Origin: Mucilaginibacter tolerans
Lineage (GTDB): Bacteria > Bacteroidota > Bacteroidia > Sphingobacteriales > Sphingobacteriaceae
Assembly (NCBI RefSeq): GCF_030519375.1
Contig: NZ_JAUMKB010000011.1
Coordinates: 146,464-210,463, forward strand
Length of the DNA stretch: 64,000 bases
Reading direction: 5' to 3'
A program made the position numbers and the translations under genes. The first letter of the stretch is position 1. Each line of letters begins with the position of its first letter. Under the pieces are notes generated by a model that saw nothing but the letters and a program-made list of their open reading frames with translations, did not search any database and was not told the DNA's origin. Of the stretch, positions 51,334-59,957 are shown piece after piece.

Positions 51334-52107
51334 GTGAAAAAAATCCTGTTCATTTTATTAAGTGTAGTTTCATTAAAAGCAAATTCCCAGATCATTGATT
51401 CGATCAAAAAAGACATCACCCAGGCCCCGGATACTGTTAAACACCTGCATAGTAAGGCCTATGCCTTAATCCTGCCTGCCGGTCTGATTGGTTATGGTGC
51501 TTTATCGTTCACGGTACATCCTATACGGCGATTCGACCATTTTGTAACCAGCGAGACGCATGAAATGAGTCCCGGCTTTAATACCAAAGCAGAGAGCTAT
51601 TTTTTATTCGGCCCTGTAATAGCAGTGTACGGCCTGAACTTAATAGGTGTGGAAGGGAAAAACAGGTTTGTGGACAGGACCGCATTATTCGGCTTGTCAA
51701 CTGCGTTTATGAGTATTTCAACTTTCCCGCTTAAAAGTGCTACGCACCGTTTACGACCAGATGGCTCCGACTATTTATCGTTCCCATCAGGGCACACTGC
51801 GGCGGCCTTTGCATTTGCCGAATTTATGGCTCAGGAGTATGGCGATAAGTCGCCGATTTATTCCATTATCGGATACAGTCTTGCTACTACCACAGGTGTC
51901 TTCCGGATTTACAACAGGGCACATTGGTTTAGCGATGCTGTAGCAGGTGCTGGTTTCGGTATATTGTCTACTAAGGCAGCTTACCTGGTATATCCATATC
52001 TGCGGAACTGGCTTACACATACTGATAAGACAGGTAATAAGAGTACTTTCATTATGCCTACTTACCAGGATGGGACACCGGGTTTGGCATTGTCGATGAG
52101 ATTCTGA
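51334..52107 (+). CDS. PAP2-family phosphatase, first tandem copy
   Basis: About 257 residues from GTG 51334 (VKKILFILLSVVSLKANSQ, signal peptide); GTG 51328 is two codons upstream. It has all three PAP2 motifs: KSATHRLRP (K-x6-RP), PSGHT, and RIYNRAHWFSD (R-x5-H-x3-D). Such enzymes dephosphorylate lipid phosphates in the periplasm. A highly similar gene follows at 52259. Confidence 0.9.
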   Translation: MKKILFILLSVVSLKANSQIIDSIKKDITQAPDTVKHLHSKAYALILPAGLIGYGALSFTVHPIRRFDHFVTSETHEMSPGFNTKAESYFLFGPVIAVYGLNLIGVEGKNRFVDRTALFGLSTAFMSISTFPLKSATHRLRPDGSDYLSFPSGHTAAAFAFAEFMAQEYGDKSPIYSIIGYSLATTTGVFRIYNRAHWFSDAVAGAGFGILSTKAAYLVYPYLRNWLTHTDKTGNKSTFIMPTYQDGTPGLALSMRF

Positions 52108-52258
52108 TTTTTTTTGTACGTCGGATAACTTTTTGAGCGAGTACTTCAGGTTTTGTACAGATTGTTTATTTAGATAGCATTAAATTTTAGTTAAGTAGTC
52201 AAAACAATTTAACACCCTTTAATTGTTTGGTTATCATATCTCTACTAAAATAAATTTA

Positions 52259-53065
52259 ATGCCTTTGAAAAAGTTAATAATCATTATCCTAAGCCTTATA
52301 TCTTTTGAAGTTAGTGCCCAGGTAACGGACACCAGCAAAAAGAAAGTTGTCGACACGATAAAGAAGGACCTGTTGACGGCACCCGATACGGTTAAAAAAT
52401 TGCATAGCAACCCGCTATCTCTTATCCCGCCGGCTGCTGCCATTACGTATGGTGCTATATCATTTTGGGCGCATCCTATACGTCAGCTTGATTTTGATGT
52501 GCAGGGCGAAATACACAAAACGAATCCCAATTTTAATACTAAGGCTGAAAGCTACTTTTTGATAGGCCCGGTTGTTATGGTTTACGGTTTAAACCTAATT
52601 GGAGTATCCGGTAAAAATACCTTTATTGACCGGTCAGCGTTGTTGGGACTTTCTGCCGGCTATATGGGCCTCAGTACTTTGTCGATCAAACATTTTACGC
52701 ATCGTTTACGGCCAAACCAAAAGGATTATTTATCGTTTCCGTCGGGCCATACTGCTCTGGCTTTTATGGGAGCTGAGTTTTTAGCCCAGGAATATTCAAC
52801 TAAATCACCAATATACACTGTAATTGGTTACACATTTGCAGTTACTACGGGCGTTTTCAGAATGTACAACCGTGACCATTGGCTCAGTGATGTGGTAGCA
52901 GGTGCTGGTTTTGGTATTATTTCTACTAAATTGGCTTACCTTACTTATCCTTATATCCGTAATTGGCTTACCCATAAAGACAAAAATGGCAATAAGAAAA
53001 GCATGTTGCTCATGCCTACTTACCAGGATGGGGTACCGGGTATTGCTTTTGCGAGGACTTTTTAA
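52259..53065 (+). CDS. PAP2-family phosphatase, second tandem copy
   Basis: The 268-residue protein starts at MPLKKLIIIILSLISFEVSAQ (ATG 52259) with a signal peptide. It repeats the neighbour's motifs: KHFTHRLRP, PSGHTALAF, RMYNRDHWLSD, and the same KNTFIDRSALLGLS and MPTYQDGVPGIAF ends. The pair is a recent tandem duplication. An undecaprenyl-pyrophosphate or lipid A phosphatase role is possible. Confidence 0.9.
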   Translation: MPLKKLIIIILSLISFEVSAQVTDTSKKKVVDTIKKDLLTAPDTVKKLHSNPLSLIPPAAAITYGAISFWAHPIRQLDFDVQGEIHKTNPNFNTKAESYFLIGPVVMVYGLNLIGVSGKNTFIDRSALLGLSAGYMGLSTLSIKHFTHRLRPNQKDYLSFPSGHTALAFMGAEFLAQEYSTKSPIYTVIGYTFAVTTGVFRMYNRDHWLSDVVAGAGFGIISTKLAYLTYPYIRNWLTHKDKNGNKKSMLLMPTYQDGVPGIAFARTF

Positions 53066-53074
53066 ACCTACTAA

Positions 53075-54412
53075 TTAAGGAAGCTTACTCAAGTCGACAG
53101 CGGGTTTTTTTCCGCTGGCCGGGCGGTTGAAGTAAATATTTCTTGGCGTATAATAATTAAAGAACCCGCAATTTTTCAAGAAGAAGTGGTTGCCCTCCAG
53201 ACCGCCTGCATAGTCCATACGATAACCTTTCACTGCGGTATTGTCGCCGGTAAAGCGGGCTTTGGTAAGCTCGGTCCAATTACCATTCCTGTCGCATATC
53301 CACTGATTATTGAATAATACCTCGCGCGTTTTTGTGCCCTGTTCTGGTTCGAAATTTTCCAGGAAGGAATGCAGGTGTTTTAAATAAGTATCTGTTTTAG
53401 GCCGACTAAAGCTTGCAATCAACTGCCATTTGTTTAGTTCAGGTGCAAAAAAGTAAGCTGTGTATTCGGTGCGGCCTTTGCCATCAGGCTTAGCATGTAC
53501 CAGAAATTTATAGGTCTGACCCGCGTGCCACATATAGTTTAGATAACTTTGTCCCCCTGCTCCTTCGTTGCCAAATTCACCTGTGTGAACATTATTTCCT
53601 TTTTTCAGCATGACGATCTTTTGGTTATCAGGAATGGCGTTTGGGTCATCGGTATTGAATGGACTCCATATCGAGAAAAGAATGTGCCTTTCGCCGGGAG
53701 AGTTTACCTGCATACCAAAATAGCCTTCGCCAAAACCATCAGCCATAAAATAGGAGCCTATTACATCGTTACCTTTGGGAACAGTTACTTCGTTGTAAAA
53801 CCATTCGGCACTCACACCATCCGCAGCGGTATAGCCTAAATGTACAGAAGGCCCGCGACGCCCCCAGTAAAAGAACTCGCCTTCATTATTCTTTACAAAT
53901 GTGGTTTTAGCATTAATAGCAGTGCCCTGCAGTTTTAGGTTTCTGATATCAGCAAATAAACTATCGGTTTTGGATTCGCCTTTTATTTTTACAGCAACAT
54001 AACCGGTGTCTACAGCATTCCATTCCCCTACATAGACGTCGTGAAAAGAACCCGCCGGCGCTGAGACTCGCCTTGTCAATCCCAACGCTGTTATTGTTAT
54101 TTTACTTTTACCCGCCCGGACCTGCATATTTAGGTACAGTTTGAATTTACCCGTGCTGCCCAGGCGGAAATATGCCGTATAGGCAGCATTCGGGTTGCTC
54201 CAATGTACAATTCCATTCTCGCTGATATTACCTCCGGCAGTATCGTTATCTGTACGCCAGGCATTACCACCTATCGGAACAGTGGTAAGAGTATCTATTT
54301 TAGTAGAGACGCGATGTATCGCGTCTCTACCGAATGACGGCAGGGTCCCGACTGCGCAAATCATAATTGTGTAGATATATTGTCGTATGCCTTTGTATCG
54401 TAAGAGTGCCAT
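53075..54412 (-). CDS. DUF3472-domain exported protein
   Basis: The 445-residue protein starts MALLRYKGIRQYIYTIMICAVGTLPSFG with a signal peptide, then an odd segment RDAIHRVSTKIDT coded by the palindrome at 54303-54330, then a DUF5077-like beta domain (GGNAWRTDNDTAGGNI) and a DUF3472-like domain (about 190-445, FYNEVTVPKGNDVIGSYFMADGFGEGYFG). Such proteins are thought to bind or act on glycans; the function is unknown. It lies just downstream of a sugar-kinase-like gene. Confidence 0.82.
   Translation of the reverse strand: MALLRYKGIRQYIYTIMICAVGTLPSFGRDAIHRVSTKIDTLTTVPIGGNAWRTDNDTAGGNISENGIVHWSNPNAAYTAYFRLGSTGKFKLYLNMQVRAGKSKITITALGLTRRVSAPAGSFHDVYVGEWNAVDTGYVAVKIKGESKTDSLFADIRNLKLQGTAINAKTTFVKNNEGEFFYWGRRGPSVHLGYTAADGVSAEWFYNEVTVPKGNDVIGSYFMADGFGEGYFGMQVNSPGERHILFSIWSPFNTDDPNAIPDNQKIVMLKKGNNVHTGEFGNEGAGGQSYLNYMWHAGQTYKFLVHAKPDGKGRTEYTAYFFAPELNKWQLIASFSRPKTDTYLKHLHSFLENFEPEQGTKTREVLFNNQWICDRNGNWTELTKARFTGDNTAVKGYRMDYAGGLEGNHFFLKNCGFFNYYTPRNIYFNRPASGKKPAVDLSKLP
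54303..54330. repeat. 28-base palindrome inside the DUF3472 coding sequence
   Basis: GTAGAGACGCGAT-gt-ATCGCGTCTCTAC is a perfect inverted repeat of 13-base arms. It is read in frame as part of GRDAIHRVST just after the signal peptide. The translated motif is one I associate with a dispersed palindromic repeat in related genomes (recalled, not checked). Confidence 0.75.
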
Positions 54413-54416
54413 CTGT

Positions 54417-55544
54417 TTAAGGTTTATATAGTCGCCAGGTATGGTTAATGATATGGCTAAGTCTATCCCGGTTCTCCTCCAATTTTTTTACCAAAGTCAG
54501 CTGTGCGCGGGTTCGTTGAAGGTTATGATCAGGGTTGTGAATTTTATAATAATGATCCCCCTCCAGGTAGTCAGTCAGGAAGCGGACTGTCTGGGCATAG
54601 GGCAAAAGCAATACACCTTTGAGCAATGAGTTTAGCTCAGGTTCAGTTAGGAAAAGTACGGCTTCTTTTAAGTATCCTTTGGTATAAGATTCAAATAATG
54701 AAATATTTATGCCAATTAATTTAACATTTTCTTCATCTTCAGAAGCGGTGTTTGCAATAGTGCGGATAGAGTCGCCAAAGTCATAAGCCACATAGCCCGG
54801 CATTACCGTATCCAGGTCGATGACGCATTGCGCATGGTCATAACGATCCAACAAAACATTGTTGAATTTGGTGTCATTATGAACAATCCGGAGAGGCAAT
54901 TCACCCGTGCGGCCAAGCCGCAGTATTTCGCCCATTTCATCGGCGCGCTGCCGGACAAATTCAATCTCAGGTAGTATCTTGTGTAATCTTCCCACTTTAT
55001 CAGCCTCAACTGCCTTTTCAAACTTTGCTAAACGTGATTCAATATTATGAAAATCGGGTATGGTATCTTTTATCAGTCCGGGCTCCATATCCGCAAGTAG
55101 GGCCTGGAAGCGGCCAAATGCCTTACCGCCTTCATACGCTTGTTGTCCGGTGGTTACCTGGTCGTAGCTGCGTGTATCCTTCAGAAAATGAAAAACCCGC
55201 CAGTAGTTACCATCGTCGTCCCGAAAATAAGGCTTACCATCACGCGTTTCCACAATGGTTATGACTTCTTTTTCAAGATCAGAACCGGGTATTTCAGACA
55301 GCTTTTGCTTTAAATGTTCTGTAACATACAACAGGTTCTGCATCAGGATGGGCACATCCTTAAATACGTGATGATTAACACGTTGTAGTAAATAATCTAT
55401 TCCATTCGGATCACTGTTTTTAATCCGGTAGGTATCATTAATATGCCCGCTTCCAAATGCAGTAACAGATGCGATATCAGCATCGATGTTGAACGCTGCG
55501 ATCAGGTTATGGATACGTATGTCAGTTGAGGTAGATTGGTTCAT
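54417..55544 (-). CDS. Aminoglycoside-phosphotransferase-fold sugar kinase (NahK-like)
   Basis: From ATG 55544 (MNQSTSTDIRIHNLIAAF) the protein has 375 residues; an upstream in-frame Met would lie in the previous terminator region. Motifs include the P-loop-like FGSGHINDTYRI, VHNDTKFNNVLLD (catalytic HND), and VIDLDTVMPGYVAYDFGDSIRT. The fold matches N-acetylhexosamine 1-kinases. It probably phosphorylates a sugar. It precedes the DUF3472 gene by five bases. Confidence 0.85.
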   Translation of the reverse strand: MNQSTSTDIRIHNLIAAFNIDADIASVTAFGSGHINDTYRIKNSDPNGIDYLLQRVNHHVFKDVPILMQNLLYVTEHLKQKLSEIPGSDLEKEVITIVETRDGKPYFRDDDGNYWRVFHFLKDTRSYDQVTTGQQAYEGGKAFGRFQALLADMEPGLIKDTIPDFHNIESRLAKFEKAVEADKVGRLHKILPEIEFVRQRADEMGEILRLGRTGELPLRIVHNDTKFNNVLLDRYDHAQCVIDLDTVMPGYVAYDFGDSIRTIANTASEDEENVKLIGINISLFESYTKGYLKEAVLFLTEPELNSLLKGVLLLPYAQTVRFLTDYLEGDHYYKIHNPDHNLQRTRAQLTLVKKLEENRDRLSHIINHTWRLYKP

Positions 55545-55600
55545 TAATCGTCCAAATATCGGTAAACAAAGGAAGTTAACAAGCCCCCAACAATAAATAA

Positions 55601-55626
55601 AGGCTGCCCCTCCGACAGGGCAGCCT
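55601..55626 (-). terminator. Terminator of amtB
   Basis: AGGCTGCCC (55601-55609) and GGGCAGCCT (55618-55626) make a strong 9-bp stem; on the minus strand it is followed by TTTATTTATTG. It lies 140 bases after the amtB stop and before the kinase gene. Confidence 0.82.
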
Positions 55627-55765
55627 CCCATTATAATGATCTTTACCGGTATAAAGCCGTTTAAAGCTTAACAATGAAAGCCATATCAATCAAAACCTTT
55701 TGTTTGCTTTATAACGCGACCTGATAAAGATAGACAACAGGCTAATTGAAATTTGTGTTACAGGA

Positions 55766-57073
55766 TTATAGGCCTTCGTCGTGCTGGCTCTTGTCTAATC
55801 CCATCGATTCTTCCTGTGGTGATACGCGCAGTTTGCTAATCATATCGGTGATCTTTAACAAAAGCAAGGAGCCAAAGAAAGCAAATGCCGATACTACTAC
55901 TAAAGCGATCAGGTGAACAAAAAACAAATGGGTTTCACCGTAGTATAAACCATTGCCGGTAGTATTGGCGCTGTTTACATTCTGGTGCGCAAAAATTCCT
56001 GTCATCAGCATACCCGCCATACCGCCAACACCATGGCATGGGAATACATCCAATGTATCGTCGATAGTTGTTTTGGTACGCCACAATACCACCAGGTTAC
56101 TGATCACCGCTGCAACAATGCCTACAATAAGTGAATGCGGGATTGTTACGAAGCCGGCCGCCGGGGTAATAGCTACCAGGCCCACCACAGCGCCTATACA
56201 GGCCCCCATTACCGATGGCTTTTTGCCGCGAAGCATATCAAAAAATATCCACGACATTGCTGCCGCTGCTGATGCAGTGGTGGTGGTGGCTAGTGCCGTA
56301 GCTGCTAACAGTCCGGAACCCAATGCTGAGCCCGCATTAAATCCAAACCATCCGAACCAGAGCAAGCCGGTGCCAAGCAAAACATAGCTGATACGGGCAG
56401 GAGAATGGGTTGGTTCATTACGTTGTTTCAAATATAATGCAGAAGCCAGGGCCGCCCATCCGGCCGACATGTGTACAACCGTGCCGCCTGCAAAATCGAG
56501 CACGCCTAACTTGAACAGAAATCCATCCGGATGCCAGGTAGAATGTGCCAGAGGAGCATAAATAACGACCATAAACAAACACAGAAATATCACATAAGAG
56601 TTGAAGCGGATACGCTCAGCAAAGGCGCCTGTGATCAACGCCGGTGTAATGACTGCAAATTTTAATTGGAACATGGCAAACAATACTAATGGGATGGTTG
56701 GCGCCAGCTTCCATGTGGCATTGCCCAGCATTCCCTTCATCATAAAAAAGGTAGCCGGGTTGCCGATAAATCCGCCAATGCTATCGCCAAAGGCAAGACT
56801 AAAGCCAAATACCACCCATATCACAGTAATAACGCCCATGCAGACAAAACTTTGCATCATAGTGGAAAGGACGTTCTTTTTGCTTACCATACCGCCGTAA
56901 AAGAAGGCGAGGCCAGGTGTCATTAGCAGCACAAGCGCGGTGGCAACTAATAACCAGGCAGTGTCACCAGTGTCGATTTTGTTGTCTTTAATATTAACAG
57001 TTTCAAAAGAAGGATAGATGAGGGCGAGAATAACTACGATAATAAGTATGGCGAATGGTATGATTTTTTTCAT
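55766..57073 (-). CDS. amtB: Ammonium transporter
   Basis: The 435-residue protein has a signal-like first helix (IPFAILIIVVILALIYP), then 11 helices with Amt signatures: WLLVATALVLLMTPGLAFFYGGMV, FAGGTVVHMSAGWAALASALYLK (His of the pore), and VFPCHGVGGMAGMLMTGIFA (second His). It conducts ammonium. No glnK/glnB gene is next to it in this window. The 57074-57302 region holds no gene. Confidence 0.94.
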   Translation of the reverse strand: MKKIIPFAILIIVVILALIYPSFETVNIKDNKIDTGDTAWLLVATALVLLMTPGLAFFYGGMVSKKNVLSTMMQSFVCMGVITVIWVVFGFSLAFGDSIGGFIGNPATFFMMKGMLGNATWKLAPTIPLVLFAMFQLKFAVITPALITGAFAERIRFNSYVIFLCLFMVVIYAPLAHSTWHPDGFLFKLGVLDFAGGTVVHMSAGWAALASALYLKQRNEPTHSPARISYVLLGTGLLWFGWFGFNAGSALGSGLLAATALATTTTASAAAAMSWIFFDMLRGKKPSVMGACIGAVVGLVAITPAAGFVTIPHSLIVGIVAAVISNLVVLWRTKTTIDDTLDVFPCHGVGGMAGMLMTGIFAHQNVNSANTTGNGLYYGETHLFFVHLIALVVVSAFAFFGSLLLLKITDMISKLRVSPQEESMGLDKSQHDEGL

Positions 57074-57302
57074 TTGACAAAATATTTAAAGGCAATCCAT
57101 TAGTCTGAAAAAGGACAATGGCGTTTAATCCCGGCAATAAAATAGGCCGCTGACCGGATTGCTTTTGTTAAAAAGGTTTTGAACTACTAAAAGGAAAGGG
57201 TGAGAATGTCTGTTGGTTAATCAAAAAGAAACTCTTGCCTGTTATTTATTGCAACGGGTTTAATAATCAATTAAAAAATCACAGACATCCTTAGGTGAGA
57301 TT

Positions 57303-57656
57303 CTACCAAAAGGTGTGAAAGGGAAACAACAGCGTTGTCTGCGAAGCGAAGCTTTGCTTGTGCCCGCTCCCTGAGAAAAAATGATAATGCTTGAGACGTG
57401 CCAGAAAATCATTGTCCACAAAAAGCATATGCTGAGCATAATGAACTGTTTTGTGTGCCCGTAGATTAATGGCCTGATTAGACTCATTTGTATTAATTAT
57501 CAGTAAATGACCGCTGTTATGGTCCTTTGTAAATGCGTTTTTGGCTTTTGAAAAATAGTGGCGACTGCTTTCACGAGAAAATGCCTCGCTATTTTTGGTG
57601 AATGCGATAGATAGTAGGAGAAATAAAGGAAGAAATAATGAATATTTTACCCTCAT
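57303..57656 (-). CDS. Hypothetical exported protein, 117 residues
   Basis: The protein starts MRVKYSLFLPLFLLLSIAFTKNSEA with a signal peptide and is His-, Phe- and Ser-rich after it. I recognise no family. A competing frame at 57260-57487 on the same strand has no signal peptide and is less protein-like. The AT-rich block 57657-57798 upstream holds nothing else. Confidence 0.5.
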   Translation of the reverse strand: MRVKYSLFLPLFLLLSIAFTKNSEAFSRESSRHYFSKAKNAFTKDHNSGHLLIINTNESNQAINLRAHKTVHYAQHMLFVDNDFLARLKHYHFFSGSGHKQSFASQTTLLFPFHTFW

Positions 57657-57798
57657 TCCATAAAATTAGTAAATAAAATATAAAAATTGCATATTTTTTT
57701 AATAAAAATTGAAAATAAATAAATTTTATATCGTTTTTCAAGGTTTATTTATAAATAAACTTACCTTTTTTATTAAAAGATAAATTCTTGTAAAAATA

Positions 57799-57827
57799 AA
57801 AGCCCCCTATTTCACATAAGAGGCTTT
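57799..57827 (-). terminator. Terminator of the 69-residue hypothetical gene
   Basis: AAAGCC (57799-57804) and GGCTTT (57822-57827), with wobble pairs inside the loop, form a hairpin whose minus-strand product is followed by TATTTTTAC. Confidence 0.7.
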
Positions 57828-57846
57828 CGAAAGCGGGTCAAGTTTC

Positions 57847-58056
57847 TTATTTCTCCAATATAAAAGTCAGGTTGGTCCAGTTTGCCGCGGTGGTGGTGCC
57901 TGGAATAACTTGTTTTATGGTCCAGCCTTCGTCCAGGTATTTGTTTACGTCCTTGATTTCGTATGCTGAATGGCGGTTGGTTATAGTTTGTTCGTAAACA
58001 TTAATGTTCACAGTAATTACTTTTTGAGGCATGATGTTAATCGGTTGGATGGCCAA
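57847..58056 (-). CDS. Small hypothetical protein, 69 residues
   Basis: The product starts MAIQPINIMPQKVITVNINVYE and has a DVNKYLDEGWTIKQVIPG segment, reminiscent of DUF4177-like small proteins where a glycine-tryptophan helix ends a helix-strand unit. An internal Met at residue 9 is an alternative start. It is followed by a terminator-like hairpin, supporting a real gene. Confidence 0.6.
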   Translation of the reverse strand: MAIQPINIMPQKVITVNINVYEQTITNRHSAYEIKDVNKYLDEGWTIKQVIPGTTTAANWTNLTFILEK

Positions 58057-58066
58057 ATGTACGCAA

Positions 58067-59080
58067 TTAAGCGTTTATTAATGAAAGCGCAGGAGCATGA
58101 TGCCTTTCCAATACATATTCCAGTATCTCGCGGGTGTTATCGGGATAGTTTACATCCACTACTTTGCCGTTTTCTATCCAGTTGAGGATAGTTTCGACAT
58201 GTTTGGGCTTTAAGCTTTTTATTACCGGGACCTCCATTGATTTTAAAGCCGCTGCATTCAGGTGTTGCTCGTACTGGCTTTTCATTGGGATCACCAAAAG
58301 CTTCTTCTTCATATACAAAGCCTCAGCTGGTGTTTCAAAGCCGGCACCACAAAGAACACCGGCCGATTGTGCCATGCTTTTGATAAACTTTTCATTATCA
58401 ATTGGTTGTATCGATACGTTTTTGTGCTTCAGCACTTTTTTATTGTGCTTTGAAAAAACATCCCACTCCACATCTTTAAATTCTGAAAGCCTTTTGATCA
58501 GCCGGGCATCATCATAGGCGGGCAAATAAACCGTATAATGTCCTTTAAAAGATATATTTTGCTCGCGTACCTGCTTGCGGATCACCGGGGTGAAAGTATT
58601 CTGATCGAATGCTTTAAAATGGAAACCATATTGAGCAGTAACAGGGGCGTAGTTTTTTAATATAAGCTTACCGATCATATCGGTATCGTCCGGCTTAGGC
58701 GCCTTCTCACCTAAAACTGCCGCCTGGTGACTTAAACCAATGCAGGGTTTATTCTTCATGTAACATGCCCAGGCTGACACCGGTTCGAAATCATTGATGA
58801 CCAGGTCGTATTCTTCAACAGGAACTTTGTTGACTTCTTTTAAAAAATTGCGGAAGCGGGATTTGTAAAATGTCTTCCAGATATCAACGCCACCGGATTT
58901 GCCAAAAATAAAACCAAATCCATTGAATTTATATTTAACGGGAAAGGGGAGAATCAGGTCGCCTTGTGTGCCGCTAACCAGTACATCCACATCGGCCATT
59001 TGCTTAAGAAGAGGTACAATGTCCATCGAACGGCTTAAATGTCCATTGCCGGTGCCCTGTATTGCATAAAGTATTTTCAT
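58067..59080 (-). CDS. Glycosyltransferase of the GT1/MurG-like fold
   Basis: From ATG 59080 (MKILYAIQGTGNGHLSRSMDI) the protein has 337 residues. The GTGNGHLSR loop is the donor/acceptor motif of MurG-like and MJ1255-type enzymes. Near the C-terminus are GVLCGAGFETPAEALYMKKKLLVIPM and QYEQHLNAAAL, the nucleotide-sugar site. The acceptor is unknown. A 12-codon upstream extension was set aside as unlikely. Confidence 0.87.
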   Translation of the reverse strand: MKILYAIQGTGNGHLSRSMDIVPLLKQMADVDVLVSGTQGDLILPFPVKYKFNGFGFIFGKSGGVDIWKTFYKSRFRNFLKEVNKVPVEEYDLVINDFEPVSAWACYMKNKPCIGLSHQAAVLGEKAPKPDDTDMIGKLILKNYAPVTAQYGFHFKAFDQNTFTPVIRKQVREQNISFKGHYTVYLPAYDDARLIKRLSEFKDVEWDVFSKHNKKVLKHKNVSIQPIDNEKFIKSMAQSAGVLCGAGFETPAEALYMKKKLLVIPMKSQYEQHLNAAALKSMEVPVIKSLKPKHVETILNWIENGKVVDVNYPDNTREILEYVLERHHAPALSLINA

Positions 59081-59267
59081 CCTTGCGATAGTTTTACAAA
59101 GGTAGTTAGGTAACAATTAAGTAAATGTTAAGTTTTCGTTATGTATTTCATTCAATTTTCATATTTTATGTATAAATTTTCAACATTAAGAAACCATTAT
59201 GAATACATCATGTTGAATTAATAATTTAGTAACATGAAGTTGTTTCATTTGTACAAAGCCGTATATC

Positions 59268-59846
59268 ATGAATATTTCAATCTTAAAACCGGAAAGCATT
59301 GTTAATGAGGTTTTTGCTCTATATGAAAAGTATGGAAAGCGAAAAGTAACCGACCAGGAACTGTCGCAATTGGAGCAAGTTTCCCAGGCTGCAGCATTGG
59401 CAGAAGAAGAAGGATATGAGGATGAAGTAATATTGGCCGCATTTTTCCATAACGCAGGCGAAATATTAGGTACTGATTATTTGCGCGAACATGGTTTCTC
59501 AGAACGCTTGGCTGCTTTAGTTGAAAGTGACCTGCAAGCTACCCGCTACCTGGCCTATAAATATCCGGAGTATTATGACCAGTTGCCGGAAAGCGAAAAA
59601 GCTGATCTGGAAACCCGCGGCGGAAAAATGATCAAAGAAGAAGCGGACAAATTTGAGTTAGATCCCGATGCTGAATTATTTGTGCGTTTACGCTATCTGA
59701 ATGACAAGGCTAAAGACACCAGGAAATATAAGTTGAACATACCGCATATTAAATTGCTGGCAATGAGTCACCTGTATAAGATTATGGATAAATATCTGCC
59801 AGCCTTCCTGATGTCAAAATCGTCTATCCAGCCAAGAATCGGGTAG
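59268..59846 (+). CDS. PhnZ-like HD-family protein lacking metal ligands
   Basis: The 192-residue protein aligns by motif with PhnZ-type HD oxygenases: LSQLEQVSQAAALAEEEGYEDEVILAAFFHN (residues 32-62), DLQATRYLAYKYPEYY (88-103), RGGKMIKEEADKFELDPDAE (117-136) and VRLRYLNDKAKD (139-150). PhnZ has His in LEH, HD, a later HE, and His in the RLHVAAKRYL region. Here these read LEQ, HN, missing, and ESDLQATRYL. Most iron ligands are absent, so activity of the usual kind is unlikely. No phosphonate gene is near. Confidence 0.75.
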   Translation: MNISILKPESIVNEVFALYEKYGKRKVTDQELSQLEQVSQAAALAEEEGYEDEVILAAFFHNAGEILGTDYLREHGFSERLAALVESDLQATRYLAYKYPEYYDQLPESEKADLETRGGKMIKEEADKFELDPDAELFVRLRYLNDKAKDTRKYKLNIPHIKLLAMSHLYKIMDKYLPAFLMSKSSIQPRIG

Positions 59847-59957
59847 TTCGGATTATTAATCTCTGGCAATCTCATTTTAAAAAAGTGGACAAATAATTCG
59901 TGATTGTTTTAAAGAATTGTTCACTTTGCAGATCGGGAAAATACCCCTGTGTTTAAA

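Noticed and set aside
57260..57487. 75-codon minus ORF overlapping the 117-residue exported protein
   Set aside because: It has no signal peptide or family motif, and the neighbouring frame has a clear signal peptide.
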